The notes under the pieces are model-generated. The model was not told where the DNA came from and made no database searches. It saw nothing but the letters and a program-made list of their open reading frames with translations. The translations under genes and the position numbers were made by a program. From the NCBI GenBank assembly GCA_947561715.1, contig OX387200.1:15006501-15070500 (forward strand): DNA of 64,000 nucleotides, written 5' to 3'. Positions 1-13,258 of this stretch are shown in pieces; position 1 is the stretch's first letter; every line of letters starts with the position of its first letter. The DNA is from Ascidia mentula (taxonomy: Eukaryota > Chordata > Ascidiacea > Phlebobranchia > Ascidiidae).

Positions 1-75
1 TGGAAATCCCTTTCAGCTTTTAAGTCACCATCTATAATGGGGTCTGCTTATTAACGACAGCGTGCAACTATTCAG

Positions 76-2723
76 GTATGCAACGGAGTTCACGATTGTC
101 GATACGGTGAAGACGAATGTCAAAACTGTGCTACAAGTCCGTTCTCTTCTGACAAATTTCTTATTAGCTCGTATTTCTTACAAGTAGTTGTGTGGGTGAC
201 AGGTTAGTCCATCTGAAACGTAACTGTTTAACATCCTCCGGGCATTTCTTGTGTTTCTGTTCAAGGTATTTGTGCCATTTTCGGTAATGTGGCTGTAATT
301 GTTCACAACGCGAGGCAGATGTGGATTACGCCTGGATCGAAATGTACCGTGGCGTTTATCAATAGAATGCTAACCCTCAATCTGGCAACTGCCGACCTTC
401 TACTGGGGGTATACTACAATTTGTTGACATACTATTGTTTTTAACGAACTCATAATGTATAGTTGGACCAGTGTGTGTACAGCCAAGCCCATTAGGAAAA
501 CTAGAATTCGGCCTTTTATATAACATCATAAGTTTACCATCATAACACCAATATCATAAGATTTCTGGAGCTTCAGGAATCGCTAATTATATGTTCGGTT
601 TTTTGTTCAGATCTACATAATTTCACTGGGAATCGTCAATTTAAAGTATGCGCAAATATATTGTCGACGGGACATGCACTGGCGAGGCAGCATAGCATGT
701 TCCGCACTTGGGTGTCTGGCAGTTATAAGCACTGAAATGTCGGTGTTTACGTTGTCCATAATGGCAAGCTACAGATTGCTTCTGGTCTACAGGTAACTTT
801 AAAAAAGTATGCCTCTTGCATAGCTGTTATGAAATGAGTGCGAATTTGTGTTTATAAACGAATTTATAAATTGTACCCCTGCCGCAGTCAGGAAATGTAT
901 TTTTTTTTACTTTTTTGCGTGTGTTTGTGTACCTGGTTTAACTGCTGCGCCATAACCTTAAAGACATCTTGCCGGGTGGCAGACGAAATGTTAGTTAAAC
1001 ACAATCTACGTAAAATTTTAAACACAATCTACGTAAATTATAAATATTGTGTATTTTGTTTATGCTGTCATTAATGAATAACTCTCCAATACATTTAACA
1101 TCTCACAAATATTTTACCGCAGGCCCTTTTCGGCGGGAAAAAGACCGCGGGTTGTCGCATTAGTTGCTGCAATGGCGTGGATAACTGCCATCATGATTGC
1201 TATTGCGCCACTCTTATCTTATCAAAGAGATTTCTTCGTGTCTGGTTTATGGTATGAAGTAAACGACTTTCAATATAAGCGTTACACAAGAATTTTTTCA
1301 GGTACCGCCGAAATAAGTTTCTTGCTGCTCCGAATCGAACGTCTTTGGCTGAGTTCGTCACTGCGCTTCGAACTTTTCAAGACCCGGTAAAACAGAACTT
1401 TACAGCTGGGGAGCCAAAGTACACATTGTTACACTGGTTACACTGATAACTTAAACTATAGGCCTAAAAAAACTTACATCTGCTGCAGAGCCCTCACGTA
1501 CGCAAGCATGATTTCGACGGTCGCAAGACTAGGTCCCGAACTAGTGCCGAGATACTACTTCGGGTTTTATTCTGTACACGGTGTCTGTCTTCCCCGTTTC
1601 TTTCCTATTCCCGCCATTGATCGCTCATGGGTCTATTCCTTTGTGATAATTTGCATAAACTTCTGTGCTTTCATCTACATGGCAGTTGCCTACATTATTA
1701 TATACAGGTTTGGTTGTTTGTTGGTAATATCGGACGAAGCTGAGTGGTTTATCTCTACAGAAAATCTCAGGCAACCGCTAGAAGGGCCGGCCGGGACAAT
1801 CCCAAGTGTGTTGCTCTGCAAAGAAAAATCTTTCGAATTGTGATCACTAATTTCTGCTGTTGGATGCCTATTTGCGTAATGGCTTTTATTAGTGTTTCTG
1901 GTAAGTCATGTGTTTGGTCAAAGTTATACACACATTTTTCAAAGTTCGGTACGATTTATGCCATTACAATAATGCCTAGCCCTCTAGCATCTACTGATTC
2001 ACCAGTGAACCCATGAAGAGCATTTTTTCTATTTACCCTATCTTAAATAACATTTAAGCCGGTAGGTGTCGCCATAGCGAACTTTTTCGATTGGTACAGA
2101 AGGACACCGGAAGAAATCTCAAAAATGCTACATTAAAATAGGCCTAAATACGATTCCAGTGGTAAACCATTTGCAAATAGAGTTAGTAAATCTTGAAATA
2201 AGGCTTTTACCAAAAATATTTTTAAACGTCACACGTTTCATTTTCATTGGGTCGTATTATCTATTACTAAGCTAGTAATACGATAAGCTATACTATTTCT
2301 GTGGATGTTTGTAAAGGGTTAGATTTATGTGAATGATTCTTTTGCATCTTAATTGTTTTACAACATGTGTTTTTCAGGCGTACATTTTACAAAGACGGCC
2401 TACTCGGTGACGGCCATTGCAATTCTGCCCATCAACAGCGCAACCAATCCATTTCTATACTCTGGTCTGCCTGACAAAATTTGGGCAAAACTCGCTTCTC
2501 CTTTTCGAGAAAGATTAAACAGCCTGATGTCTGAAAACGAACAGAAAATCACACTACGTGTGCGAGGCAGCAAGGGTATGTTGTAACACATAAAGCATTA
2601 CACTAAAATACTTCGGATAGCAAAACCATCATATTTTTAGACTCAGGACGTCTTTGAGAAGCAACTTTAATATTTCCAGGAAAAACTCCTACTGTTTATT
2701 TTGTTTGTGCAGTTAGTTTTTGA
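76..2723 (+). CDS. LDLa/7TM receptor A (3' part; 5' end outside window)
   Basis: Rhodopsin-class GPCR of the LGR/relaxin-receptor-like group, entering the window at its last LDLa exon. Exons read 76-202 (end of an LDLa module, CNGVHDCRYGEDEC, then juxtamembrane and TM1 start), 266-408 (TM1-TM2, LNLATADLLLG), 611-792 (TM3), 1123-1251 (TM4), 1302-1418, 1489-1707 (second extracellular loop with VHGVCLPR, TM5), 1761-1900 (TM6, NFCCWMPIC) and 2378 onward (TM7, NPFLYS). Lengths and phases match receptors B and C exon by exon. The DRY motif is degenerate (ASYR). Read through, it stops at 2586. A phase-1 donor after 2575 can instead join a small exon at 2680-2723, parallel to the tail exons of B and C. 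An AATAAA lies near 2740. Family known; ligand unknown. Confidence 0.85.
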
Positions 2724-4152
2724 TGGATATACGTGAACATAAATAAATTACCCACATCCTTGAATCTACCCGACTGTACGTTTTGTCCATCCAGTTCAAA
2801 AGCTGGGATTATGTACTGACTTAATAGTAAAGTCAAAAGCTACAACCAGGACTGACATCGATGTGAAACAGAAAAAAAGGTCAATTAGAAGGAATTTCAC
2901 AGATAGTTAAACAGGATGACTTTTTTTAGTCGAGATGTGAAAATGCCAAAAGGTCTGCATTTGACGTTGTTGGAGTCAAAAAAAAGGAAGAGGTGGATGT
3001 TGAAATCTTGTCCAAGGGTTGACGACAACACAAAACTCATTACAAATTAGGACGCGTGTACTTTCTAACACCGGCCACGCACCTTTGGACTTTAGAGTTT
3101 AAATAGTTTGTTGTTGATGCTGCCAGGCATAGTACTTAGTAAAGGCTCTTCAGGCAAAAAAGTTCAAAAATGAACATAGTCAATCCTAAAATTTGTTAAG
3201 GGAAAAGCGCTACACAAACTCTGTACATACGATTGAAAGCGACTGGTGTGAAAGTATCAAGATATAAGTGATATTAAAATTACTGCAAGTTCAGCTTGGG
3301 TCAAATCCAATTTGACAATTCAGGTCCAACCCAACAATGTGACAAATACCGCAATTAATCAAACCAATAACGGCATGATTAAAGCTGCGTGAACATTTTC
3401 TGATAACAAATAAAAATATGTAAAGTGTTTTCACCAGATGTTAAAAAAAGGAAATTGTACGTCCAGTCAAATATAATTGTGTTGGGAGCTGACAAGCATA
3501 TATGCTAAGCCACAAAACATAAGATGTCCATCAAACACTTGATACATGTAACAATTTTGTGAAAGGGGCAAATGCTGAAACCATTGTATTAGAGGGTATT
3601 TTTTGACAAAAGCGTTTCACTTACGCAGTGACGGTATATAAAACTTGAAAGGCCATAAAGTTTGATATATCGATCGAAATTGGGGCTTAATTAGATGCAA
3701 TATTACATGCATGGCAATCAATAACTCAGCTGTCCAGCTCAAAAAAAAATTTGATGCATGAGGTAATTAGCTTTATTTGCAGCGCGTCATGACAAACCCG
3801 TACGTGTACGGATACACGAGGACAACATGTCTCCAGTCACTGCCGAGGAAAATCCAAAACACGATAGCCATGACAGTTGATTTATCGTTGCATCCGCCGA
3901 CAATGCGTTGGGCAACGCCTTCGTTTTTCTCGGACAAAGAGGTTTTGGCACACCCGAGGCTAGTATTTGTGACGCTTGGTGATGTAAACACGGTTTAAAT
4001 TTGGCGAGGACAAGTTTGGTATGACAGCTTTGTAATCATTGTTAAACAGTGATAATTATCATGTCCCAACAGGTGCTTTACGGCTTTAACCATTGCGTTT
4101 TGCCCGCAGCTAAACAGTAAAATTTGAGTTACTGAGGTAGTTTACAGTAAAC
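2724..4152. other. Intergenic, no gene seen
   Basis: Spacer between receptors A and B, AT-rich, with no exon-like stretch I can support. Short open frames at 3.77-4.0 kb occur on both strands and have no recognisable motif. The stretch should hold the 3' UTR of A (AATAAA near 2740) and the promoter or trans-splice acceptor region of B. Confidence 0.5.
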
Positions 4153-7100
4153 ATGGAAATGAAATGGATTATTTTGGTGATAGCGTACGTGACTGGAACT
4201 CTGGCTGCAAACACAGCTACCAATAACAGTTCTTTTACACGTAAGTATACTGCACTGTTCTTTGAGATAAGTTTGTTGTAGTGCACTAATTAGGCTTTTA
4301 TTGCACTTGCAGCGGTAACAAATTGCCAGCAAAATCTTAACTTTCTCTGCGTTGACAAAAGTAAATGCATCAGCATTGTTCAATTTTGCAACGGCATCGT
4401 AGATTGCAAGTAAGTGAGTTTCATTTAACTTGACAAACATTTAAGCTAAGAGTCGGCTTACATCCAACAAAATCGTTTTTTTGGCAATGCGGTGTAAGCA
4501 ACTTTTTTTTTTGTAAATAATCACGAATATGTCCCGCGGATAAGCAAAAGTGATGTTCTTGCTTTCGATGTTACATTAAAATGCAAGAGATTTTCTTTTT
4601 TATTAAAATCATATATTTCAAAATCGAGTAAATTTAAAAAAGCTTGCTATCAGTAGAACAATGCAATAAAGCAAAGAGCTTGACACCTGTTATGTGCAGT
4701 GATGGAAGCGACGAGGTAATATACAATGCTTCGATTCACTCCAACCTACCAGGGAGGTCGTGCGCAAGGATGCATGTGACTGGAAAAAAAGCGTTTTGTT
4801 ACATCACAAAGCCGCATGTATGCAACGACGAAATTGATTGTTTTTTCGGTATGAAGTGTTCACTTATCTGTTAAATTGTTGTCCAGCATATAATTGCTTT
4901 TGGCGCCTGAAGTAAAAAGGTAAATTATTCAGTGATGTCTCACATCTAGGAAACGACGAGTGTGGATGCTCCCACACTTATCTCTGCGATCCAGCTCCAT
5001 TTCAACCGAAAGCTTGCCGAGTTCGAGTTCAGTTTTGTAATCTAATCCCTGAATGTCCTTCTGGATCTGACGAAATAAAATACGCGTAAGTTCCCAATAC
5101 TTAACTTTTGGAAATATGCGTTTACTGCTGGTGTAACATTTTCGTTCGCGTTTCTTTGTCCACGGGCACAAAACCGTCTAGGTGTTATAATATTAAACAG
5201 AAAAATATAAACTATGGCAATGGGAAGTCGCAAAATTTCGTACAAAACTTGTTTTTGAACAGCCGTGTTGTTTACCCAACCAACTGACAAGGTGTATTTT
5301 GTTTACAGACCGGGTAGGTCAGGATTACAATGCGCTGTCACAAAGAGCTATGTTACCAACCATTGTATGCTACCAGAAGTCCATGTTTGTGACGGGACAA
5401 GTGATTGTGATGAAGGAACCGACGAATGTTTCTGCAACGCGACTGGAAATGGTTTAATGTCATTGGGTTCGTGTTTTCTGCCGTGAAACAATGTTTTAAG
5501 ATATTTGCACATTACTGCTTTTGTGCCTTTAAGGATTCCTCAACAGTCAATGTTTTCGCTGTTTGGATTCATCGACCGTTATTACGAATAAACGAGTATG
5601 CGACAGAAAGTTTCATTGCCAAGATCTTTCGGACGAGTGCCTTTGTTTCCAAAATCGACCGGCGATTTGTGATCAAGTTTGCCAGTGTAAGTCAGAACTG
5701 CTTACAAAACCTATTCACCGACTATTGGTGTCAGAGTGTTTTTAACCGACCAAGAAAATACAACGCTTTTTTTAATTTTTTTTGCTGTAGACGGATACGA
5801 TTGCGGAAATTGCAGTGTGGGCCAGATAATCTGCTCGCAAGCTGGAGACCAAACGCAGAAATGCATCGACCGAACGCAAGTGTGCAACCGACAGACGGAC
5901 TGTCCCAACAAGGAAGATGAAAAAAACTGCGCGTTCAACGCAAACGATGTTTTTTCCTGCGCCGACGGATTGCAGATTGTCGAGAAGTACATGCGATGCG
6001 ACAGTAAGAATATTTTATATTCTTTGAACCACAGATAATTCGTTGAATTTAGCTTAATGAATAGAAAAATACGAAACAACTTCTTGGCTTACTTTAACAC
6101 ATGTACATATAGTTTATCTAATAATACAAGCCGTCGCATGTGCATTTAGATAACACAGATTGCTTGGATGGATCAGACGAATGGAATTGTACCTCAATGT
6201 ACCAATGTCGACGCCCAGGTTACAGCAAAACTAAGCCTTGGGGTAATTTTCATTGGTATGAAGTATAGGTTGCCGAGACATTCAAATTATCTTTCTTCGC
6301 CCACAGCCTTTTTATATACACGTCCTGGTTATGCCACGAAATGCGACAATATTATCGAATGCAACGACCTCGATGATGAATGCAACAAAACGTTATGCCC
6401 GAATTCAAACATAACTTCTTGCAGCTATATCCAGCACAACATGGGATTTATGTAAGTTTGCGCACAAAGTGAGCCTAATATTGCTGTCAAGCACGATTTA
6501 GGCTCACAATTTTAACCGAAATTATTGTGATGAAAACGACGTCCATTCCGCTAACGTACAGACCACGACTGCGTCAGTTTATAACTGCAATTATTTCTCC
6601 TCTTAGATGTCCGAACTCGGGATCAGGACTGACGGGAAAGGAAATATGTGACGGTTATCCGACTTGTAACACCACTGACCCAGATCTTTCAGCGGACGAA
6701 CACAACTGCACAAACAGGCAAGCTTGCGTTAAATACACAATAAAATGCATCTTCTTTTCCTATGGACGAATTTTTTTTATAAGGTTTCCATATTTAATTA
6801 GGTTTTATTGCGCTGATAACGGAAAGTCCGGTCTCCCGATACACATACGCGTGGACCAGCATTGTGATCAAATAACGGATTGCAAGGACGTCAGCGACGA
6901 GATGGGTTGTAACACATCAACACATTTCTACTGCGCTTCGGGTAGCCCAAAATACATCCCGCGTATAAGGGTAATTTTGATTGTTATATTTAGGTGGTAA
7001 TTCTGATGTAAAATCGCACTCTATTGGGTAGGTGTGTAACGGAATTCAAGAATGTGCAAACGGCGAGGACGAGTGCCAGAACTGTGCTACTAGTCCTTTC

Positions 7101-9806
7101 TCGTCTGACAGTTTTATGATAAGCTCGTACGTACTCCAAGCAATCATTTGGATTACAGGTTGGCATGTCCATTGCTGAATGCATTTACCTGTTATATATT
7201 CTAAAAGATTCATTTTTCTGCCAGCATTTTGTGCAGTTTTTGGAAATTCGGCTGTCATTTTTCACAACACGAAGGAAATGTTGAAATCGTCACCAACGAG
7301 ATCGTCCATAGGCGTCATCAACAGGATGCTTGTGCTCAACCTTGCCGTTGCCGACTTCCTTTTAGGGGTAATTATTCAGACTGTTAAAGCAGTTGGTAGT
7401 TACTTCACATAGTAAAAAGGATAAAAAAACATGACAGGAAATTGGTTTGACGTTGCGTCTGCGTTGGGTACGTCATGATCTCCTATGACGTGTCCGGAAG
7501 TGTAAATTACATCATTTTGTTCCATGTCACGGAATTTCAATATGTTTGGAAGTACCGAAATATTCCATATTCCACAATAGTGACGCCCTAAAATTTATCA
7601 CCACAATTGCGTGACTGAGATAAATCGGTATACCTCATCAAATGTATAGTCAATAAAAAAAAACAGTCTATAACGATTTGGACAACGAGTGTGTGGACAT
7701 TTTGAAGCCACTTGTGTCGTTGGTGACGTCGTTTAAGTTATGTAGCTTTCCAAAATTTACCGAAATTTTCCTTTTAAACTTTATCCAAACCATACCCATG
7801 TATGCAGGTATATTTGATGGGTCTGGCCTCAGTGAACCAAGTGTACGCCGGTATTTATTGTCGACGTGACGTGCAGTGGAGGGGGAGTATTGCGTGTTCT
7901 GCACTGGGGAGTTTGGCTGTAATCAGCACACAAGTGTCGGTGTTCACCCTCGCCATCATGTCAGGCTTCAGATTGTTCGCTGTTTACAGGTAAGTTTGTC
8001 ACGCTACTACTTAAAACGGCTCAACTGCATCGAAAAACGGTAGCAACGTTTTTACTTTCCGATTATTCACGATATTTTGTGCAGTCATTACGCAACAAAT
8101 GGTTTTTTATTCAATATTTGCTTCATATTAAATGCCAAATTGCACATTTCATATCTTTGTCGCTACGTTATGACAAACCTATTTTAAGCGGTTATTTCAA
8201 GAGCACACGTGTTTTAGGCCGTTCTCTCACGCCAAGAAGCGTGTGGTGGTTCTGGTCATTGCTGTGGCTTGGCTCGTAGCCGTGATTCTTGCTTTCGTTC
8301 CTTTGACTTTTCACCAACGAGACTACTTTGTTTCTGGAATATGGTAAAAAGGTGTTAATGTGGTTTGTGTGTTAACATAAGAAAAACGACTTTTCCTTCG
8401 GTTTTTAAAAAGGTATCAGGACAGCACATTTCTAACCAAAACTCTAAGCCGGGCAGAGATTGAGCAATTCGTGACAAGACTGCAAACTTTCCAGAACCAA
8501 ACCACCATGGATTTTACTGCGGGTTTTGGAAGGTTGGACGAACTGACAGTTAAGCAAAAAAACTATCGTAGGCAATGTGTTTATTTTGTTTCTAGTTCAC
8601 TTACATGGACCGCCATCGTTTCTATTATTGCCAAGCTACAAGAAACCCTTCTTCCCCAAATCTACTTCGGATATTACTCTGCCCATGGCGTCTGCCTTCC
8701 ACGTTTATTTCCCAATCGCTCCATCGACAGATCTTGGGGCTACTCTCTCATGATCATCGTCATAAATTTTTGTGCGTTTATCTGCATGGTTTCGATCTAC
8801 TTCACGATCTTCAGGTACTTTTGCAAGCAAAAGTGTGATATGGTGGCTACTTTTCAGCTAATCTTTTTCATGTTCAAGGAAATCACGACAACAGGCTCGA
8901 AAGGCTGGTCGTAAGGAAAGTAGTACTACAAATTTGCAGAGGAAAATTACCCGAATTGTGGTTACCAACTTTTGTTGCTGGATTCCGATTTGCATAATGG
9001 CGTTTATTAGCGTTGCAGGTAAATCGCAATTGGAATTCTAATTATATTGTGTGTGCCAGTAATGGTTTAAAGCAAACATCTATGAGACATCGGTTGCCTG
9101 TTGTGTTTTGTAACCCGAGACAGTTCATCTGAAATAACGATATATTGTATCTGCTTTACAGTTATTGTTGTTGTTACGCCGATATGCATTTCCTAATTTT
9201 CAATTTTCAAAAAAGCTTATCTTTTTGATTCATTCTAGGTGTCACAATGACGAAAGAGTCGTACGCAGTGGCGGCAATCGTGCTATTGCCAATCAACAGT
9301 GGAGCAAACCCTTTTCTGTATTCCGATCTGCCGGACATATTGTGGAAGAAGTTGAAGCCAATGAGGAATGCCATGACCGGAATAATATCAACAACAGAAG
9401 AACAGACAAAATCAATATCAGGAAATCTAGACACAGCAGCCAACAACCGTAGGAAATGATATGTTGATTTTTGTAAATTTTGCACTTTTGCGTTGCGAAA
9501 AGAGTTCTAATTAAAAGTTTCGGGCGAGAGTTGAGTTCACAAACATGTCTTGTTTGATGTAAACGTTTTCTGGCACACTCGAGGTCACCTCAAGTAGCAT
9601 TTTTACGACGCACGATGACAGTGCAATCACGTTTAAATGACGCTGCATTTCCGTGTGACCTGGTTACACGATATCGAGTATCCAATTAATCAAAGTGCGA
9701 AAAATGTCGGAAGGAGGTGCACGCTATACTTGTGTACTAATACCATGTTGATTTAGGTTCCACAACGACTATCCAGACACCCACGCACTCCATCACAAGA
9801 TTGTAA
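4153..9806 (+). CDS. LDLa-array/7TM receptor B (complete)
   Basis: Complete receptor of about 826 aa. ATG 4153 opens a signal peptide (MEMKWIILVIAYVTGTLA). Ectodomain exons 4313-4409, 4700-4848, 4950-5085, 5309-5451, 5534-5686, 5791-6003, 6150-6218, 6307-6451, 6607-6717, 6802-6970 and 7032-7158 encode about 10-11 LDLa modules with Ca-binding signatures such as DCLDGSDEW, DCKDVSDE and ECANGEDEC. No leucine-rich repeat is visible, unlike RXFP1/2 or snail GRL101. 7TM exons are 7225-7367, 7808-7989, 8218-8343, 8413-8532, 8596-8814, 8879-9018 and 9239 onward. TM2 has LNLAVADFLLG, DRY is GFR, TM6 has FCCWIPIC and TM7 has NPFLYS. All phases close. The intron after 6717 uses a GC donor. Read-through stops at 9459; a phase-1 donor after 9448 joins tail exon 9757-9806 (Thr/Ser-rich, ends SITRL). 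A likely surface peptide receptor; G-protein coupling is inference. Confidence 0.9.
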
Positions 9807-10234
9807 TGGACAAAAATAAAGCAATATACCTGGAATAAAACGGAAGCAACTATTTCTTTTCAATGAAATGTGTCATTTTTTCAGTGTAAATACGAATTTC
9901 TATGGTCGCGAAGTTTGAGCAATAAATTGGGTATTTTTTTTCTAAGTTAAAACCTTCGCACATATTGGTCCAGAGATTATGATCCAAACTACATTGTGCG
10001 TTATTTTATTTTCCTGTATTTTGCGAAATGTGATAGTCACAACATCAAGTCTTCCCGCAGCGTCGCATGTGTCATTTAAATTGCTTTTTTTTGTATTACT
10101 ATTTTATGCAGAGAAAACACTCAAGACTCTTTTTTACTTATTTGTTGTCGAAACCTTGCAGCAATGCGCCTCTTTCAATTTTGAGAACATACAAACAACA
10201 TGTCTCTAATTCTGTAACAGTACGTGCAATCAAT

Positions 10235-11430
10235 TCGTGCGCTGTTATTTATTTGCTGCCAGTAGTATTGTTTGCCCTCCAAAAAAATCTTGCAACTGCT
10301 GCAGTCCTCACGTATACACAGGCATGATTTCCATTATCGCCAAAACTCGATCTCGACTTCGTGCCGAGAGGTTTTATTCTGCACACGGTGTCTGTCTTCC
10401 CCGTTGCTTTCTTATTCCGCAAATAACCGCTTCTGAAAGTTTTTCATGGCCATATGTGCAATGACCTATGTATTTTTGTTTGTATGATAGTTTCGTACAT
10501 CTTTATACAGGAATGGACGTGGTTTGGTTATATCGCACGTAAGGGGAATAACATTCCATTTGAAAAAGTGTCGATCTAGTTTAGAGTTGCTCTGCAGAAA
10601 ATAATAGTTCGAATCATGATCACCAAGTTCTGCTTCGGTGCCAATTTGCGTCATGGCTGTTATTTGGAAGTTGTTGACAGTCTTGTCGTAACACGCTTCG
10701 TTTTGTACCTGCTAAATAAGTTTCTATATACGTTAATCCGTTACACATTACTCTTGGAGCTTTGAAAAATTGCCCTGCCGTTAGATTATCCACACTATTT
10801 CCATTTTTTTAATTGATGTAATATTTCCTGTTATTGTTTGAGGGAAATTATACAAGCATTAACACTAACATAAACACATACAATATAATGCAAACAATAA
10901 ACTAACCGACAGTTTGGCCTTATACCAGGAAAATGAAAGTTTGCTCTCGTATGTTGGCATTTAAATCGTCTTTATATATTTATACATGGACAGTTTTGCA
11001 GCACGGGATGTAGTGAACGATATGACAGGTGAAAGCCAAAGCAAAAAAAACGCAATAACACACAGCAAACGTTTTTAGAAATAATACCTTTGATTTCTTT
11101 TAACTTTTATATGCCACTTTGTAAAAATATTAACATCCAAGGGTTCTACCGAGAAACTTGTCTCCAGATTGTCGGGGAAATTATTTAAATATTACGATTT
11201 AATGTAAACGTTGTCCGAACTACTCGAGGTCAACTTGTTTTAGGCGCACGGCGATAACATAATTATGTTATCACGTCACCTTCTCGCAACACTGTCCCAT
11301 GCACCAATTCATCAAAGCGCATCCATATGACTTACAAATTACCGGAAGAATGTGTTTACAGTACACTATGCGTGTACAGGCAATACTTCATGTTGGTTTA
11401 GGTACCACAAAAACTTTCCCGACACTACTA
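10235..11430 (+). pseudogene. Decayed LDLa/7TM receptor relic
   Basis: Remains of another tandem receptor. At 10300-10440 the loop-2/TM5 exon is recognisable (YSAHGVCLPR, preceded by MISIIAK) but degrades before TM5 is complete. At about 10585-10665 the TM6 exon is recognisable by nucleotide similarity to 1805-1895 (Leu-Gln-Lys run, then a disrupted CCW-P-IC stretch). At about 11195-11430 the sequence aligns with the downstream region of receptor B (9545-9775), including a degraded tail exon beginning after TTTAG at 11400. The TM1-4 and LDLa exons are absent. It points to an older duplication of a receptor plus its 3' flank. Confidence 0.7.
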
Positions 11431-13258
11431 GATTTAAAGTTGTATATCACATGGTTTTTGGAGAGCTGCAGAGTGTGTACACGCACTATTTCGACCTGTA
11501 GGGTCTCATCAGTGCAGCTGTTGATAGTGGCACTGTGCTAGCTTTTACACTAACGGGCACACTATTTTCCACTTTGTGGTACCTTTCGGTGACCGTCGAT
11601 CTGTTAGGTACCCTATACTGAGTACCAAACAACAGAGACGAAACCACTGTGGAGCGCATTATGGCCAAACGGATCTGCTTGGTAATCCATAGCGCTAAGG
11701 CAAAACCACCAATGCAATATATGTGCAAAAAAGCCTCCAATATTATGGCTTTTTTGCAACATGGTTTTTAATATACACATATGCCTATAGAGTAAAAAGT
11801 TGACGTGCAACGGATATGCGAGGTTATATCATCATGTCCTGTTTCCTTACCCGTTTCTTATTGATACGATATGTAAAAGAAATAGAACTTTCGATGCATG
11901 TAATATTTGTTTGAAAATATATTGGTCATATTGCGCCATGGAATATTTGCCAGTATACGGCGCCATGCAAGGTTCCATAGGAGTCTAGGTGGCCCACGAG
12001 CACCATTGTTTTCTCCAAAACGGAAAGTGTTGCCCTCGCAATTCATGCGATCGCTGAGAAAAAGGAGAAAGGTCCTCACAACAGCAGATCTCTTGCCCTC
12101 ACAGGCCATGAACACGACGGATGATGTCATTGCAACAACAAATAATGGACCACAGTTCTCAAGCAACAAATTTACGACACATTCGAGTCGATATTTTCAA
12201 GCAGGCAAAGAAATGCACATAAGGCCCAACACGTCGGCAAGGTCTGAAATGAAAGAAAAACTAACGTGCCTGGCAGCATCAGTAACAATTTATTGCCTGG
12301 CAGCAAAAGTAACAATTTATTTAAAAACTAACGTGTCCAACACAGTTGCGTGACGAATAGGCCAAGGTTGACCCACATAAAAAACTATTAACAAGGTGTT
12401 TCGAAATCATCATACAGCAATAGTTAGTTTTCAACCGTGCTGTTAACAGGATCTTGTTTTTTTTAACCAAACCACTTTAAAGCAAAGAGATTCACATTAA
12501 AAAGTTCAGAGGTTAGTTAATACTCCATGATTATTATGGCTTTGCTTATCCTTCTGTAGTCAAGTTTATACAAAGCAAACACACAAAAATCGCACTAAAT
12601 AAATCGGTTTGTGTTTATAGCTACCCCCAGCATTTTGAGCGGCTAAAAACTGATGTCGGACATAATACTACACGACCGCATCATAATCATCATTATTTAC
12701 CTTTGAAAAATTATTCCTGCAAATGGGAAGTGCCAATGTTGGCGCTTGTCTGCAGAGCACAAACACAACATAAACAACCCCGTATCTGCCTCTCGTTTTG
12801 CCATTTTAATCTGGACGCAATTGTGGTTTGCACTAAGTGGTTCTCGCAGCTGTCTCATTTTGATCCAGAAAGTGTTGTTTTTAAGATCAGCGGGTTGCCA
12901 AGCTGAACACAAGTGTAATAAAAGATCAATGGTTCAGGACTAATAGTTGTGGCGTTGCGATCAAGTTCAACTTGTCACAACGTCGTTTGCCCACCGTAAT
13001 ACCTGGAGGCGTTTGAAAGCTTTATTGGTGGGCGGTAGGTTTGATAAGCCGCAGTGTTCAACACACAAAGATACATTTTTTCGCTGAACGCAATAGGAAT
13101 GGTGTCAGAATCTCAATAGCTATTTGACATAGTACTGATTTGGCGTCTAGTTTCTTCAGGGTGCTGGTGGCATCAAGTTGGCATAACAATGTCTTCAGCA
13201 TCGTTACGGAGTTGAAACGTTTGTGTATATCTGTTGCAGTTTTTGCACTTCTTCGCTC
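11431..13258. other. Intergenic region upstream of receptor C
   Basis: No gene I can support. A 148-codon open frame (11907-12353, +) has a basic stretch (LRKRRK) but no recognisable domain, and part of it is built from a local tandem repeat, so I do not call it coding. The last part holds a splice-acceptor-like TGTTGCAG ending at 13239, about 20 bases before the start codon of receptor C. Confidence 0.45.
12268..12320. repeat. Two-unit tandem repeat, about 27 bp
   Basis: Two adjacent copies of a unit beginning GCCTGGCAGCA and ending AACAATTTAT, differing at 1-2 positions. The pair is bracketed by a second short repeat, AAAAACTAACGTG, at about 12257 and 12325. Local slippage-type duplication. 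Confidence 0.75.

Noticed and set aside
11907..12353. 148-codon open frame with a basic patch
   Set aside because: Ends inside a local tandem repeat, no domain, no splice or paralogue support.
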